A stretch of DNA of 64,000 nt from assembly GCA_020631105.1 (NCBI GenBank), contig JAHDHW010000002.1:80012-144011 (forward strand), written 5' to 3'. The DNA comes from Saprospiraceae bacterium (GTDB taxonomy: Bacteria > Bacteroidota > Bacteroidia > Chitinophagales > Saprospiraceae). A model generated the notes under the pieces. The model saw only the letters and a program-made list of their open reading frames with translations. It had not been told where the DNA came from and ran no database searches. Shown here piece after piece: positions 54,809 through 63,157 of this stretch; within the stretch, counting starts at the first letter, position 1; each line of letters starts with the position of its first letter. The position numbers were made by a program, and so were the translations under genes.

Positions 54809-55561
54809 ATGGTGCAACAGTTGAAAACAGATACGCCAATTACACGCCCTTCTCTTTGGAAATATATCGGAGAACATATAAAGGTATGGTTTGAGGTATT
54901 TCGTTTTTTACGATTTAAGCGCCATTTTAAACCTAAGGCAGATGGTGATGGCCATCCGGTTTTGGTGATCCCTGGGTTTATGACTACAGACTGGTCGACA
55001 CGAACTTATCGCAGTTATATTGATGAATTTGGTTACCAGTCTTACGGCTGGGGACTCGGGCGTAATTTAGGAGATATTAGCGAACTCAATATCCTGGAGG
55101 AAAAAATAGATGAACTTTATGATAAGCATCAGGAGCCGGTCAGCCTGGTTGGCTGGAGTCTTGGAGGGGTGTATGCTCGTCAGTTGGCAAAAGTAAAATC
55201 AGCTAAAGTTCGTCAGGTGATTACTGTTTGTTCCCCATTCGCCGGAATTGATCAGCCGAATAATGCTAAATGGCTTTTTAACCTGGTCAGTGTCGGGACT
55301 GAGGTCTCGGAGGCAGACAAACAGAAATGGACTCAGGATATTCCTTCACCTGCTCCTGTACCTACTACCGCCCTCTTTTCTAAGGATGATGGGATTGTTC
55401 CCTGGGCCGCTTGTATGGAGTGTGAAGAAGACAATCTTCATCAAAATGTTGAGATTAAAGGGACTCACTTTGGGCTGGGATTTAAACCTTCTGTCCTCCA
55501 TATTACCCAAGATCGATTAAAATATACCAAAGAAAACTGGCCTCCTTATAAAGCTAAATAA
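54809..55561 (+). CDS. Alpha/beta hydrolase (esterase/lipase-like)
   Basis: 250 residues. The oxyanion region HPVLVIPGFMTTDWST, nucleophile elbow VGWSLGGVYARQLAK (Ser117), an acid at FSKDDGIVPW and a late His in IKGTHFGLG give a full triad. No signal peptide, so it is cytosolic. The substrate could be a lipid or storage polymer, as adjacent to phasin-like and ArsA-type genes, but it could also be an unrelated esterase. It is 103 bp after the ATPase on the same strand. Confidence 0.85.
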   Translation: MVQQLKTDTPITRPSLWKYIGEHIKVWFEVFRFLRFKRHFKPKADGDGHPVLVIPGFMTTDWSTRTYRSYIDEFGYQSYGWGLGRNLGDISELNILEEKIDELYDKHQEPVSLVGWSLGGVYARQLAKVKSAKVRQVITVCSPFAGIDQPNNAKWLFNLVSVGTEVSEADKQKWTQDIPSPAPVPTTALFSKDDGIVPWAACMECEEDNLHQNVEIKGTHFGLGFKPSVLHITQDRLKYTKENWPPYKAK

Positions 55562-55818
55562 GTCTTTTCCTTTTTCTTCTTTTAAGAACTCGTGCAACCC
55601 TTCTGTAACATTTTCATCTTTATAATCGTCAAACTTGAAAATAACTTCATGTAGGGGTATCTTCATTCGAAATGCGTCTATGGTTTGAAGTATATATTTC
55701 TTTGGAATACAACAACCAGACTTAATTTGACGGGTTAAAGAATTAGAAGATTAAACTAATCTTCCTTAATTAGAGTTTTTAATCTATATGCCCACATTAA
55801 GTCTTCAAATGAAAGCTC
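55517..55818 (-). pseudogene. Decayed minus-strand gene fragments
   Basis: The minus strand reads as two coding-like fragments in different frames: 55818-55756 (ELSFEDLMWAYRLKTLIKED, then a stop) and 55750-55517 (78 codons: SSNSLTRQIKSGCCIPKKYI, FRMKIPLHEVIFKFDDYKDE, ENVTEGLHEFLKEEKG). The second ends antisense within the hydrolase 3' end. An internal ATG at 55666 would give 49 residues. It looks like the remnant of a small regulator, perhaps HTH-type, broken by a frameshift. The family is not recognised. Confidence 0.35.
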
Positions 55819-58011
55819 ATGAAAAACAAACTTATTTTTGCCCTTCTCTTCTGTCTGTCCACACTAATTCAAGCTCAATATCCTGTCCTGGGAGAATCCA
55901 AAAATCAAATAAAGGTTGCGGGCGTTCTTTACGATCAGGAAACTAAAGAACCGATCTCTTATGCACATATCGGGATTCCTAAGCAGGGGCTTGGTACCAC
56001 TAGTGGTCGTAATGGATACTTTGAACTTAAGGTCCCTGAAAGATTTGCTGAAGAGGTACTAACGATCTCTTTTATGGGCTACAAAACCTATCGCCGTAAA
56101 GTAAGTAGTATTAATAGCCCTGCAGATATTTACCTTGAAAAAGCAAGTTTAGAGTTATCGGAGATTATAGTGGCAGATGAAACCGCTGTCGAAAATATTA
56201 TTCGTAAAGCAATTAAGGCGATCCCTAAAAATTATCCTACTTACCCAACTACAGTACTTGGTTTTTATCGTGAAGCTAAGACTAATGATAGCCTCGAATA
56301 TATTTACCTCGCCGAAGGAGTACTCAATATTTATAAGCATAGTTACAAGAAAGATAAAGAGGGTTATGTTAGTCTGGTGCAAGGCCGCCGAATTAACCTG
56401 TTGAACCCATTAGATACGATTGTTCGCGGAGGACTGACTTCGGGGCACATGGCGGCGCATCGATTTGATATTGTACAAAATCGAGAGGATTTCATTAATG
56501 AAAAATATTTCCCGGTATACAAATATTGGATAGAAAGTATCACATCTTATAATGATCGACCAGTGTATATTATTGGCTTTGGAGAAGATCCTGATGGCGG
56601 TACGATAGAAGTAGAAGATGATAGCGGGTTTAACAATGGTTCGCTTGGAGTTTTAGGCCGCCTGTTTAGTAAGAGAAAACGGATTCGAAAAGAAGGCGCA
56701 CGTATGGCGGGACGGATTTATATTGATAAAGAATCCTATGCTTTTATCCGTTCTGAATTCCACATTTTGCCGGAAGGCCTCAAGAAAACAAATGATTATC
56801 CTTTGTACGCGGGGAGCTGGAAAAAGAATACTTACCTGGTTAACTATCGCCAGATGGAAGGTAAATGGTTCTTTAGTGATGCTACTCGTGAGGGGATTCT
56901 ATCCGGAGGGAATCGCTATAGTAATGAAGTAAAAATTACAGACATTAATCCCAATAAATCAGGTCCGCTTCCTTATCTCGATCGAATTGGTCGAGGTGCG
57001 GCTTTTAGCAGGATAACGGGTTCTTATGACCCTAATTTTTGGGCAAATTATAACACCACGCCACTAAATAAAGACTTGGCAGAATCTGTTCAGCAGCTCG
57101 AAAATGCTATTACCGCTCAACAGGCATTTGATGCAGAGAATATGCTCCGCCTTCAACAACAAAGAGATTCTATCTACGTCGAAGAACTCAAGAAAAAAGA
57201 AATGGCCAATCGTATTGAGAGCGGTGAAGAGATTCCGGAAGATTTTGAATTGGATCGTGGTCAGGTACAAGAGATTATTCGTGCTCGAAACAATGCAAAG
57301 AAACAAGAACGAGGTTACGACCGTGCAAAGTTTCATCTCGGCTTAGGTTCTCATTTGATTAGTTCGCAGGCCATTGACAAGCTCGGAATCAGCATCCTTA
57401 CAGATGACGACCCCGCCGCGACTATCGTCGCTTTGGAAAATGACCTTAAGTCACGGGACTTCGAGATCGTAGGTCACTGGGATTTAGATGTTTATTTTCA
57501 AAAAAACTTCTTCGTTCGATTCGGTAGTGGATTTGATTTTTATAATAGCATCCATAAGGAGCGTACGATCGGCTTTGGTACAGAACTGAACCTCTCCAAA
57601 CAACGTCCCTTCTACATCAAACTCATAGGGCAGTATAGTAACCTTCGCTACGCACGTAAGCTTGGAGATACCGAAAATGACTTTGGTAAGTTTAAGGTTC
57701 GAGGGAAGAAAATTAATTCCAAATCCGTAAACTTATACTACGGGAATAAGAATCATAATCTAAAACTCTCTGCGGAAATTTCACTAGAGATTAATCCACG
57801 TAAAGAATATTACATCCGAGGTGCCTATACCTTACCTTTCGCCAGGAATCAGGAAATCTGGATCAAAGAACGCAGGCAGCTATTTAACAAAAAACGTAAT
57901 ATCTCAATCGATAAAGATTATATCCAGGTAACTCGTAATGGAGAGCCTTACCAACAACACTTGCTTGACGAGCCAACAATCGCCCTTACGTTTGGAGTGC
58001 TCTTTAAATAG
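55819..58011 (+). CDS. CarboxypepD_reg-like / DUF5686-type outer-membrane protein
   Basis: 730 residues. Signal peptide (about 1-19), then a carboxypeptidase-regulatory-like beta sandwich (about 30-110: VAGVLYDQETKEPISYAHIG, FELKVPERF, ISFMGYKTYRRKVSS) and a ~600-residue region resembling DUF5686 outer-membrane proteins, with barrel-like strands toward the C-terminus (FVRFGSGFDFYNS, KLSAEISLEINPRKEYYIRG) and a last strand TIALTFGVLFK. Relatives are TonB-receptor-like or lipid-handling barrels of unknown substrate. The upstream gap holds decayed coding fragments. A hairpin of the direct repeat ends it. Confidence 0.75.
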   Translation: MKNKLIFALLFCLSTLIQAQYPVLGESKNQIKVAGVLYDQETKEPISYAHIGIPKQGLGTTSGRNGYFELKVPERFAEEVLTISFMGYKTYRRKVSSINSPADIYLEKASLELSEIIVADETAVENIIRKAIKAIPKNYPTYPTTVLGFYREAKTNDSLEYIYLAEGVLNIYKHSYKKDKEGYVSLVQGRRINLLNPLDTIVRGGLTSGHMAAHRFDIVQNREDFINEKYFPVYKYWIESITSYNDRPVYIIGFGEDPDGGTIEVEDDSGFNNGSLGVLGRLFSKRKRIRKEGARMAGRIYIDKESYAFIRSEFHILPEGLKKTNDYPLYAGSWKKNTYLVNYRQMEGKWFFSDATREGILSGGNRYSNEVKITDINPNKSGPLPYLDRIGRGAAFSRITGSYDPNFWANYNTTPLNKDLAESVQQLENAITAQQAFDAENMLRLQQQRDSIYVEELKKKEMANRIESGEEIPEDFELDRGQVQEIIRARNNAKKQERGYDRAKFHLGLGSHLISSQAIDKLGISILTDDDPAATIVALENDLKSRDFEIVGHWDLDVYFQKNFFVRFGSGFDFYNSIHKERTIGFGTELNLSKQRPFYIKLIGQYSNLRYARKLGDTENDFGKFKVRGKKINSKSVNLYYGNKNHNLKLSAEISLEINPRKEYYIRGAYTLPFARNQEIWIKERRQLFNKKRNISIDKDYIQVTRNGEPYQQHLLDEPTIALTFGVLFK

Positions 58012-58019
58012 TCATCCTA

Positions 58020-58086
58020 TCAAGTTTAGCGAAGTGTTACTTTGGAAGGTACAGTATACGTAAGTTTCTAACTTATGTGTACTGTA
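58020..58086 (+). repeat. Direct repeat, copy 1 (with terminator-like hairpin)
   Basis: Starts TCAAGTTTAGCGAAG, continues to GGAAG (58020-58048), then a hairpin with 17-bp arms 58050-58066 and 58070-58086 (two G-U pairs) and loop TCT. A second copy in the same orientation lies at 60366-60424. This hairpin may end the gene at 55819. Confidence 0.65.
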
Positions 58087-58130
58087 TGAATATTATGAAA
58101 ATGACAGTAGAGTGGCTACTGACATTTTAT

Positions 58131-58727
58131 TTAATTGCTTTGATACTTTAGGATGTTTTCAGCTTCTTTATAATAGGATATTAATTGTAATTCTCGCATA
58201 GAAATATCATCCAATCTATCTTTTATTAATACCAAATTTGTTCTCGCATGCGCTTTGGAGTTCAAATCTGGTGACAATAAAATTTCAACTAAATTAGGGA
58301 AAGACTCAAAAGCAGAGTTCTGTTGTTTATAAACTCTTGATAAGACAAATAATTCATCATAATCAAAATTTACAATTAAGGGATGAGATTTGGCGATTTC
58401 CCATGCATCATTTGAAAGCCATTCTCCCATAATTGTATTTTTTGAGAATGCACTGTAAAGTATTGATTTGTCAGCTATAAAATCCGCTACAAAATTTTCA
58501 TCCTTAGCAAGACTATCTAACTTTTTTACTATATCTCGGTGATAAGGAACCCACTCATCGAGTAGTTTTATATTATTATTTAATTCTGATTTTATTTTTG
58601 ACATCAGCTTTTTAGCTTCCTTTTTGTTTTTATTATCCTCAATTCTTTCACTCAGGTATAAACCAAGAACCACACTAAAAACAATCAAGCAAATTTGGGT
58701 GATATTTTTCGTTATTGTCTCATTCAT
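58131..58727 (-). CDS. Small membrane-anchored protein, DUF6090-like
   Basis: 198 residues. One N-terminal membrane segment (about 8-26, TQICLIVFSVVLGLYLS) followed by ERIEDNKNKKEAKKLMSKIK and SELNNNIKLLDEWVPYHRDI, a charged helical layout like DUF6090 proteins of Bacteroidota. The rest is helical; no enzyme motif is seen. Function is unknown. It lies in a minus-strand block bracketed by direct repeats, 87 bp after a second related gene. Confidence 0.6.
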   Translation of the reverse strand: MNETITKNITQICLIVFSVVLGLYLSERIEDNKNKKEAKKLMSKIKSELNNNIKLLDEWVPYHRDIVKKLDSLAKDENFVADFIADKSILYSAFSKNTIMGEWLSNDAWEIAKSHPLIVNFDYDELFVLSRVYKQQNSAFESFPNLVEILLSPDLNSKAHARTNLVLIKDRLDDISMRELQLISYYKEAENILKYQSN

Positions 58728-58814
58728 TCTATCAAGTTCTTTCTTTAAAAGATGAGTTTAAAGTTTTAGTTGTCTAGGTGCGTCCAGTAAAGTGTAGTTA
58801 TTGTTGTACTTTTG

Positions 58815-59147
58815 TTATTCTACCTCTTCCAATATGAGCCTCTCGACCGCATCAATTTCATTAACTACCCCCCTTAGCTGTCTTATTGATTTTGATTCAG
58901 AAAAGTGCATCCACTCTTGAATGGCTTCCAGCGCCAAGATGACATCATTGGCGTTTTCATCAATTCGTAATTCAGCTTTAAGTTCTTTTTGATTCTCTAA
59001 TCTCTCTTCCAGATTTAGTGATCCGATGAGCATACTCAACCGCTCAGTAACACCCAAAATGATTTCCCCAAAAGCATATTTAAGATACTTCCCAGTTTTT
59101 CCTTCTGAAAGTAAGTTTTGCCTAATTTTTCTAAAGAATTTTATCAT
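58815..59147 (-). CDS. Short DUF6090-type protein, truncated and with altered membrane segment
   Basis: 110 residues. The start MIKFFRKIRQNLLSEGKTGK plus YLKYAFGEI is the characteristic DUF6090 opening, normally followed by a VVIGILIALQINNW membrane segment. Here that stretch reads LGVTERLSMLIGSLNLEERL, much less hydrophobic, and the protein stops at about 110 where relatives usually reach ~240 residues. It could be a decayed copy or a soluble derivative. Confidence 0.6.
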   Translation of the reverse strand: MIKFFRKIRQNLLSEGKTGKYLKYAFGEIILGVTERLSMLIGSLNLEERLENQKELKAELRIDENANDVILALEAIQEWMHFSESKSIRQLRGVVNEIDAVERLILEEVE

Positions 59148-59226
59148 TGGTTATTCTGGTTTATCCAATGGAGTACAATTATAATTCGCATTTTGTGATA
59201 GACTGCATTTTCTATTCACTTCGGAT

Positions 59227-60144
59227 TTAGAAGAAAGCCAAATGTTCCGAAGAGAAATTTTCGATGGCCTTGATTTTTATATCCTTGAAAAATAATTCGG
59301 CAGCTTCACTTTGTAATTGTATTTTACCTTTTGTCAAAGGAACAGCTTCCCCTTTTTCGTTAATATATCTTGAGTCCTTTAGGACCATAACTACTTCTCC
59401 GTTGACGATATGGAGACTTTTTCCATTCAGACAGATTAAGTCCAGTGTATTCCATTCATCTGGCTTATTCTCATAATTATTACTTCTTAAACAGTACTTT
59501 CCAGCTTCTCCATTTTCACCAAAACTTAAAAAGTCTTGACTTTCATGAGCCATTGGATTTAAACCGGATTCGGATGCATAGGCACGGATGTCAATAGCAG
59601 AAGTAGCTTGACTCCAAAAATCACCAGTATGTGCTTCCATGATTTGAAATTCTTGTGACATCATCCATGATCGCCAATGTTCCACCCCAAAAGGACCGAT
59701 TGAATGGTATAAGATACCAGAATCCTTTAGGCGATCCAATCTAGGAATCCATTTTTTGTCTCCCCATTTAAACTGTAGTTGAAGGTGGTAATTTTCATAT
59801 TCATTTTTACTAGCTAAGCAACCATAATATTCACCACTTACCTTGATGATCGTTTCATCATCTTCAACCATTGTTGTAAAAACATTAAAGCCAGGTTTAT
59901 TTAATCCAATAGGCTCTATCTTGTTTCCCGCTTCATCAAGAGGAGGAGTGCCATCATAATCAATTTGATGCTTAAAACTTAGGTACCTGTCCCAGTCTGA
60001 GAGGTTTTCATCAATTAGTGATATCCATTCAGAATCATCGGTCACCTGAACTTGATTGCCCTGGTCAGAACAGGAAAAGTATAGGGTGAGGAAGAAGAGT
60101 AGTATAATTTTTTTGTCAAGTTGGTTTGTTAATTCGTTTTGCAT
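59227..60144 (-). CDS. DUF1080 (3-keto-disaccharide hydrolase-like) lipoprotein
   Basis: About 305 residues from the Met codon at 60144; Met codons at 60165 and 60186 are alternatives and the start is unsure. The N-terminus ILLFFLTLYFSCSDQGN is a lipoprotein signal with Cys. The body is the DUF1080 concanavalin-like fold: EWISLIDENLSDWDRYLSFK, VSGEYYGCLASKNEYENYHL, LQFKWGDKKW, DSGILYHSIGP and GKIQLQSEAAELFFKDIKIK. DUF1080 proteins act on modified glycans; the substrate here is unknown. It opens the minus-strand block between direct repeats. Confidence 0.8.
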   Translation of the reverse strand: MQNELTNQLDKKIILLFFLTLYFSCSDQGNQVQVTDDSEWISLIDENLSDWDRYLSFKHQIDYDGTPPLDEAGNKIEPIGLNKPGFNVFTTMVEDDETIIKVSGEYYGCLASKNEYENYHLQLQFKWGDKKWIPRLDRLKDSGILYHSIGPFGVEHWRSWMMSQEFQIMEAHTGDFWSQATSAIDIRAYASESGLNPMAHESQDFLSFGENGEAGKYCLRSNNYENKPDEWNTLDLICLNGKSLHIVNGEVVMVLKDSRYINEKGEAVPLTKGKIQLQSEAAELFFKDIKIKAIENFSSEHLAFF

Positions 60145-60365
60145 ATTAAAGTGTAATTTATTCATTTGCCCGGTAAGGGTACGCAATTTATATCGCGCTC
60201 AAAATCGTGAAATTTCATTGGAAAACTTCATTTTCATTGTAAGTCGGCTGACTTTAATACACACTATGCTGATTTTATTCAAAAGTCCCAGATGCGAGAT
60301 AGATTTTCGTGATGGGTTAAAATAGTTTGAGTGAGCCCTTGGAGAATTGTTTAAATAATTCCCTG

Positions 60366-60424
60366 TCAAGTTTAGCGAAGCGTTAACTTGGAAGAATAAG
60401 ATCAAGACAAGTTTCTAACTTGTC
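60366..60424 (+). repeat. Direct repeat, copy 2
   Basis: Shares TCAAGTTTAGCGAAG, GTTA and TTGGAAG with the copy at 58020, then an 8-bp hairpin (60406-60413/60417-60424) with the same TCT loop and the same AAGTT/AACTT inner stem. Confidence 0.65.
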
Positions 60425-60568
60425 TCCACGATATCTCAAAATTAAATCTCCGCTTACTTTTCTATGTAAGCTTTGATACATTCTGGTCTGTGTCAATGTA
60501 AGTCGAAATTTATCAGAAAGTATTCACTTGTTATTTAATTCCCATTCCCATTCTCATTCTTAAATGCC

Positions 60569-60576
60569 TATCTTTG
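60569..60576 (+). promoter_or_regulatory. TATCTTTG -7 box of the helicase gene (leaderless start)
   Basis: Exact TAnnTTTG with only CGGC between it and the ATG at 60581. A match to the same sequence context, AAATGCCTATCTTTG, occurs at 4341-4355. Confidence 0.6.
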
Positions 60577-60580
60577 CGGC

Positions 60581-61903
60581 ATGACATTTTACGACCTTAA
60601 TCTTAATAAGCCCTTGTTAAATGCATTGGACGAAATGGGCATGGTAGAACCAACACCCATACAGGTCCAGTCTTTTTCACCAATCATGGCTGGGAAGGAT
60701 ATTATAGGTATTGCACAGACCGGAACAGGTAAAACTTACGCTTATTTACTACCGGTTTTGCGACAGCATAAGTTTTCTAAGGAATTACACCCGCGAACGC
60801 TTATAATCGTTCCAACCAGAGAGCTTGTAGTACAGGTCGTTGATGAAATCAAAAAATTATCTTCTTATATCAGTATTCGAGCCGTTGGTGTATATGGTGG
60901 GACCAATATGAATACCCAGCGTCTGGTCGTAGAAGAGGGCTTAGATGTTCTTGTAGCTACTCCGGGACGATTATATGATCTGGCAATGTCTGGTTCACTG
61001 AATCTGAAGTATATCAAAAAACTCATTATAGATGAGTGTGATGAAATGCTGAATCTTGGGTTCCGACCTCAATTAATGAATATTCTGGATCTAATTCCAG
61101 AGCGGCGGCAGAACCTTCTTTTTTCTGCTACGATTACCGAAGAAGTGGAATCAATTATCGAAACCTTCTTCAATGACCCGGAAAAAATTGAAGTAGATAT
61201 AACCGGTACACCAGTAGAGAAAATTGATCAGTCCGCTTATTGGGTACCAAATTTTAAAACCAAAACCAATCTGCTTCAACACTTACTGAATAAGCAAGAT
61301 GAAATGATCAAGGTTCTGGTGTTTGTGAGTACAAAGCGCCTGGCAGATATTTTGTTCGAAGCGATTTCGCCTGTGTATCCTGATCAGGTAGGGATTATTC
61401 ACTCTAATAAAGCTCAGAATTTCCGGATTAATACAGTGAAATCTTTTCATGCTGGAGAGATAAGAGTACTTGTTGCTACTGAAATTATTGCTCGTGGTAT
61501 TGATGTCTCCGAGGTGACGCACGTCATAAACTTCGATGCACCGGATGCTGCCATGAATTATATCCACCGTATCGGTCGAACAGGACGGGCGGAACAACGC
61601 GGAAATGCAATCACTTTCTTCAAAGAAGACGAACTAGAGACAAAGCAGGCCATTGAAGAATTGATGAATATCAAAATTGAAGAATTAGCTTTCCCTGAGG
61701 AAGTTGAAGTAATCGATGAGTTGATCCCCGAAGAGATACCGCGATCAGCCGGAGATATTAATTACTTACCCAAAATCAACTTAGGCTCCAAGGGCGCTTT
61801 TCACGAGAAAAAAGAGAAAAATAAAAAGGTTAACCTCGCTCACCTAAAGCGTAGAGCAAGAGCAACTCAAAAGAAAAAAGCCCGCCGTAAAAAGAAACGA
61901 TAG
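60581..61903 (+). CDS. DEAD-box family ATP-dependent RNA helicase
   Basis: 440 residues. Q motif PTPIQVQSF, motif I AQTGTGKTYAYL (about 45-56), Ia VPTRELVVQ, motif II IIDECDEMLNLGF (DECD instead of DEAD), motif III FSAT, motif V TEIIARGIDVSEVTHVINFD and motif VI HRIGRTGRAEQ. The C-terminus (about 400-440) is a Lys/Arg-rich RNA-binding tail. It remodels RNA in ribosome assembly or decay, probably cold- or growth-related. The ATG is four bases after a TATCTTTG box. Confidence 0.94.
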   Translation: MTFYDLNLNKPLLNALDEMGMVEPTPIQVQSFSPIMAGKDIIGIAQTGTGKTYAYLLPVLRQHKFSKELHPRTLIIVPTRELVVQVVDEIKKLSSYISIRAVGVYGGTNMNTQRLVVEEGLDVLVATPGRLYDLAMSGSLNLKYIKKLIIDECDEMLNLGFRPQLMNILDLIPERRQNLLFSATITEEVESIIETFFNDPEKIEVDITGTPVEKIDQSAYWVPNFKTKTNLLQHLLNKQDEMIKVLVFVSTKRLADILFEAISPVYPDQVGIIHSNKAQNFRINTVKSFHAGEIRVLVATEIIARGIDVSEVTHVINFDAPDAAMNYIHRIGRTGRAEQRGNAITFFKEDELETKQAIEELMNIKIEELAFPEEVEVIDELIPEEIPRSAGDINYLPKINLGSKGAFHEKKEKNKKVNLAHLKRRARATQKKKARRKKKR

Positions 61904-61932
61904 TCAACGCTAACTAATACTGCTTAATTTTC

Positions 61933-63126
61933 ATGCCTTCACGAATAGCTATTAAACTAAAACCCGCCGCCGAACGTCAAGTAAAAAAAGGCCATCCCTG
62001 GGTTTTTGAAGGAAGTATCATTAAGCAAAGTGGGGAAGCGGAAGCCGGAGATCTTGCCATCATCTTTGATCAAAAGAAAAATAAATTTTTGGCCTGTGGA
62101 TTTTATGACCCGGATTCGCCGATCAGAGTAAAACTCCTCCAGTTTCATCAATCTGCAAAAATCGATAGCGATTGGTTTAAAACAAAGATCGAAGAAGCAT
62201 TTGAACTTCGAAAACCATTACTGCAAACAGATACCAATAGTTACCGATTGCTTTATGGAGAGAATGATGGTATGCCGGGATTCATCGCCGATGTCTATGC
62301 TGGAGTCTTGGTGATTAAATTATATTCTGCCATCTGGTTTCCTTATCTGGAAGAAATTATTCCTCACCTTACTGCGGTAAGTCAATGCGAAGTAATTGTA
62401 TTACGCCTGAGTCGTAACCTACAAGGATCAGCGCATTCACATGCTTTCTCCGATGGTCAAATATTGAAGGGTGCTTTAAAAGATGAAGTCATTGTTTTTC
62501 GAGAGCATGGGCTACGATTTTCTGCCAACGTTATCCATGGTCATAAAACCGGATACTTTTTGGACCATCGTCATAATCGTAAACGAATCGGAGAACTAGC
62601 AAAAGATAAACGTGTGCTGGATGTATTTGCTTATGCGGGGGGATTTTCTGTACATGCTCTCGTCGGTGGTGCAAAGGAAGTGACCTCCGTAGATATCAGC
62701 GCCAAAGCCCTTGAGGTTGCTCAGGCGAACGCTGCGCTTAACCCCAGTAAAGGTATTCATAAAACCTGGGCTGTCGATGCTTTTGCAGGGTTAGAACAAA
62801 TGATTCAGGAGGGAAAAGAGTTTGACCTGATTATTATCGACCCTCCATCTTTTGCAAAACGGGAAAGCGAAATCGCTACAGCCAAAAAGAAATACATTGA
62901 ACTCGCTCGCCTTGGAGCAAAACTTACTGCTTCGGGCGGAACATTATTGCTCGCATCCTGTTCCTCTAGGGTAGTCGCAGATGAATTCTTTATACTTTCA
63001 GAAGAAGGAATTGTATCTGCCGAAAGAGATTTTCAATTATTAGAAAAATCTTTTCATGATATTGATCATCCTATTCAAATCATGGAAGGGGCTTACCTTA
63101 AAGCTGGGTATTATCGAATAGTATAA
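61933..63126 (+). CDS. RlmI-like class I rRNA (cytosine-C5) methyltransferase
   Basis: 397 residues. An N-terminal PUA domain (1-75: RQVKKGHPWVFEGSIIK) is followed by the EEHEE-like linker and a Rossmann methyltransferase: motif I VLDVFAYAGGFSVHALVGGA, motif II VTSVDISAKALEVAQANAA, motif IV LIIIDPPSFAKRESE and motif VI LLLASCSSRV. This order matches RlmI/RlmK, which methylate 23S rRNA; the exact base is not certain. It starts 29 bp after the helicase stop, so co-transcription with an RNA helicase is plausible. Confidence 0.9.
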   Translation: MPSRIAIKLKPAAERQVKKGHPWVFEGSIIKQSGEAEAGDLAIIFDQKKNKFLACGFYDPDSPIRVKLLQFHQSAKIDSDWFKTKIEEAFELRKPLLQTDTNSYRLLYGENDGMPGFIADVYAGVLVIKLYSAIWFPYLEEIIPHLTAVSQCEVIVLRLSRNLQGSAHSHAFSDGQILKGALKDEVIVFREHGLRFSANVIHGHKTGYFLDHRHNRKRIGELAKDKRVLDVFAYAGGFSVHALVGGAKEVTSVDISAKALEVAQANAALNPSKGIHKTWAVDAFAGLEQMIQEGKEFDLIIIDPPSFAKRESEIATAKKKYIELARLGAKLTASGGTLLLASCSSRVVADEFFILSEEGIVSAERDFQLLEKSFHDIDHPIQIMEGAYLKAGYYRIV

Positions 63127-63157
63127 GTTGTTTTAAGGTGAAAAACTACATTTAAAA

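Larger units (their letters stand above)
60187..60580. other. Intergenic region with second direct repeat and helicase promoter
   Basis: Divergent region between the DUF1080 gene and the helicase. Holds the repeat at 60366-60424 and the -7 box at 60569-60576. No further gene is seen. Confidence 0.4.
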
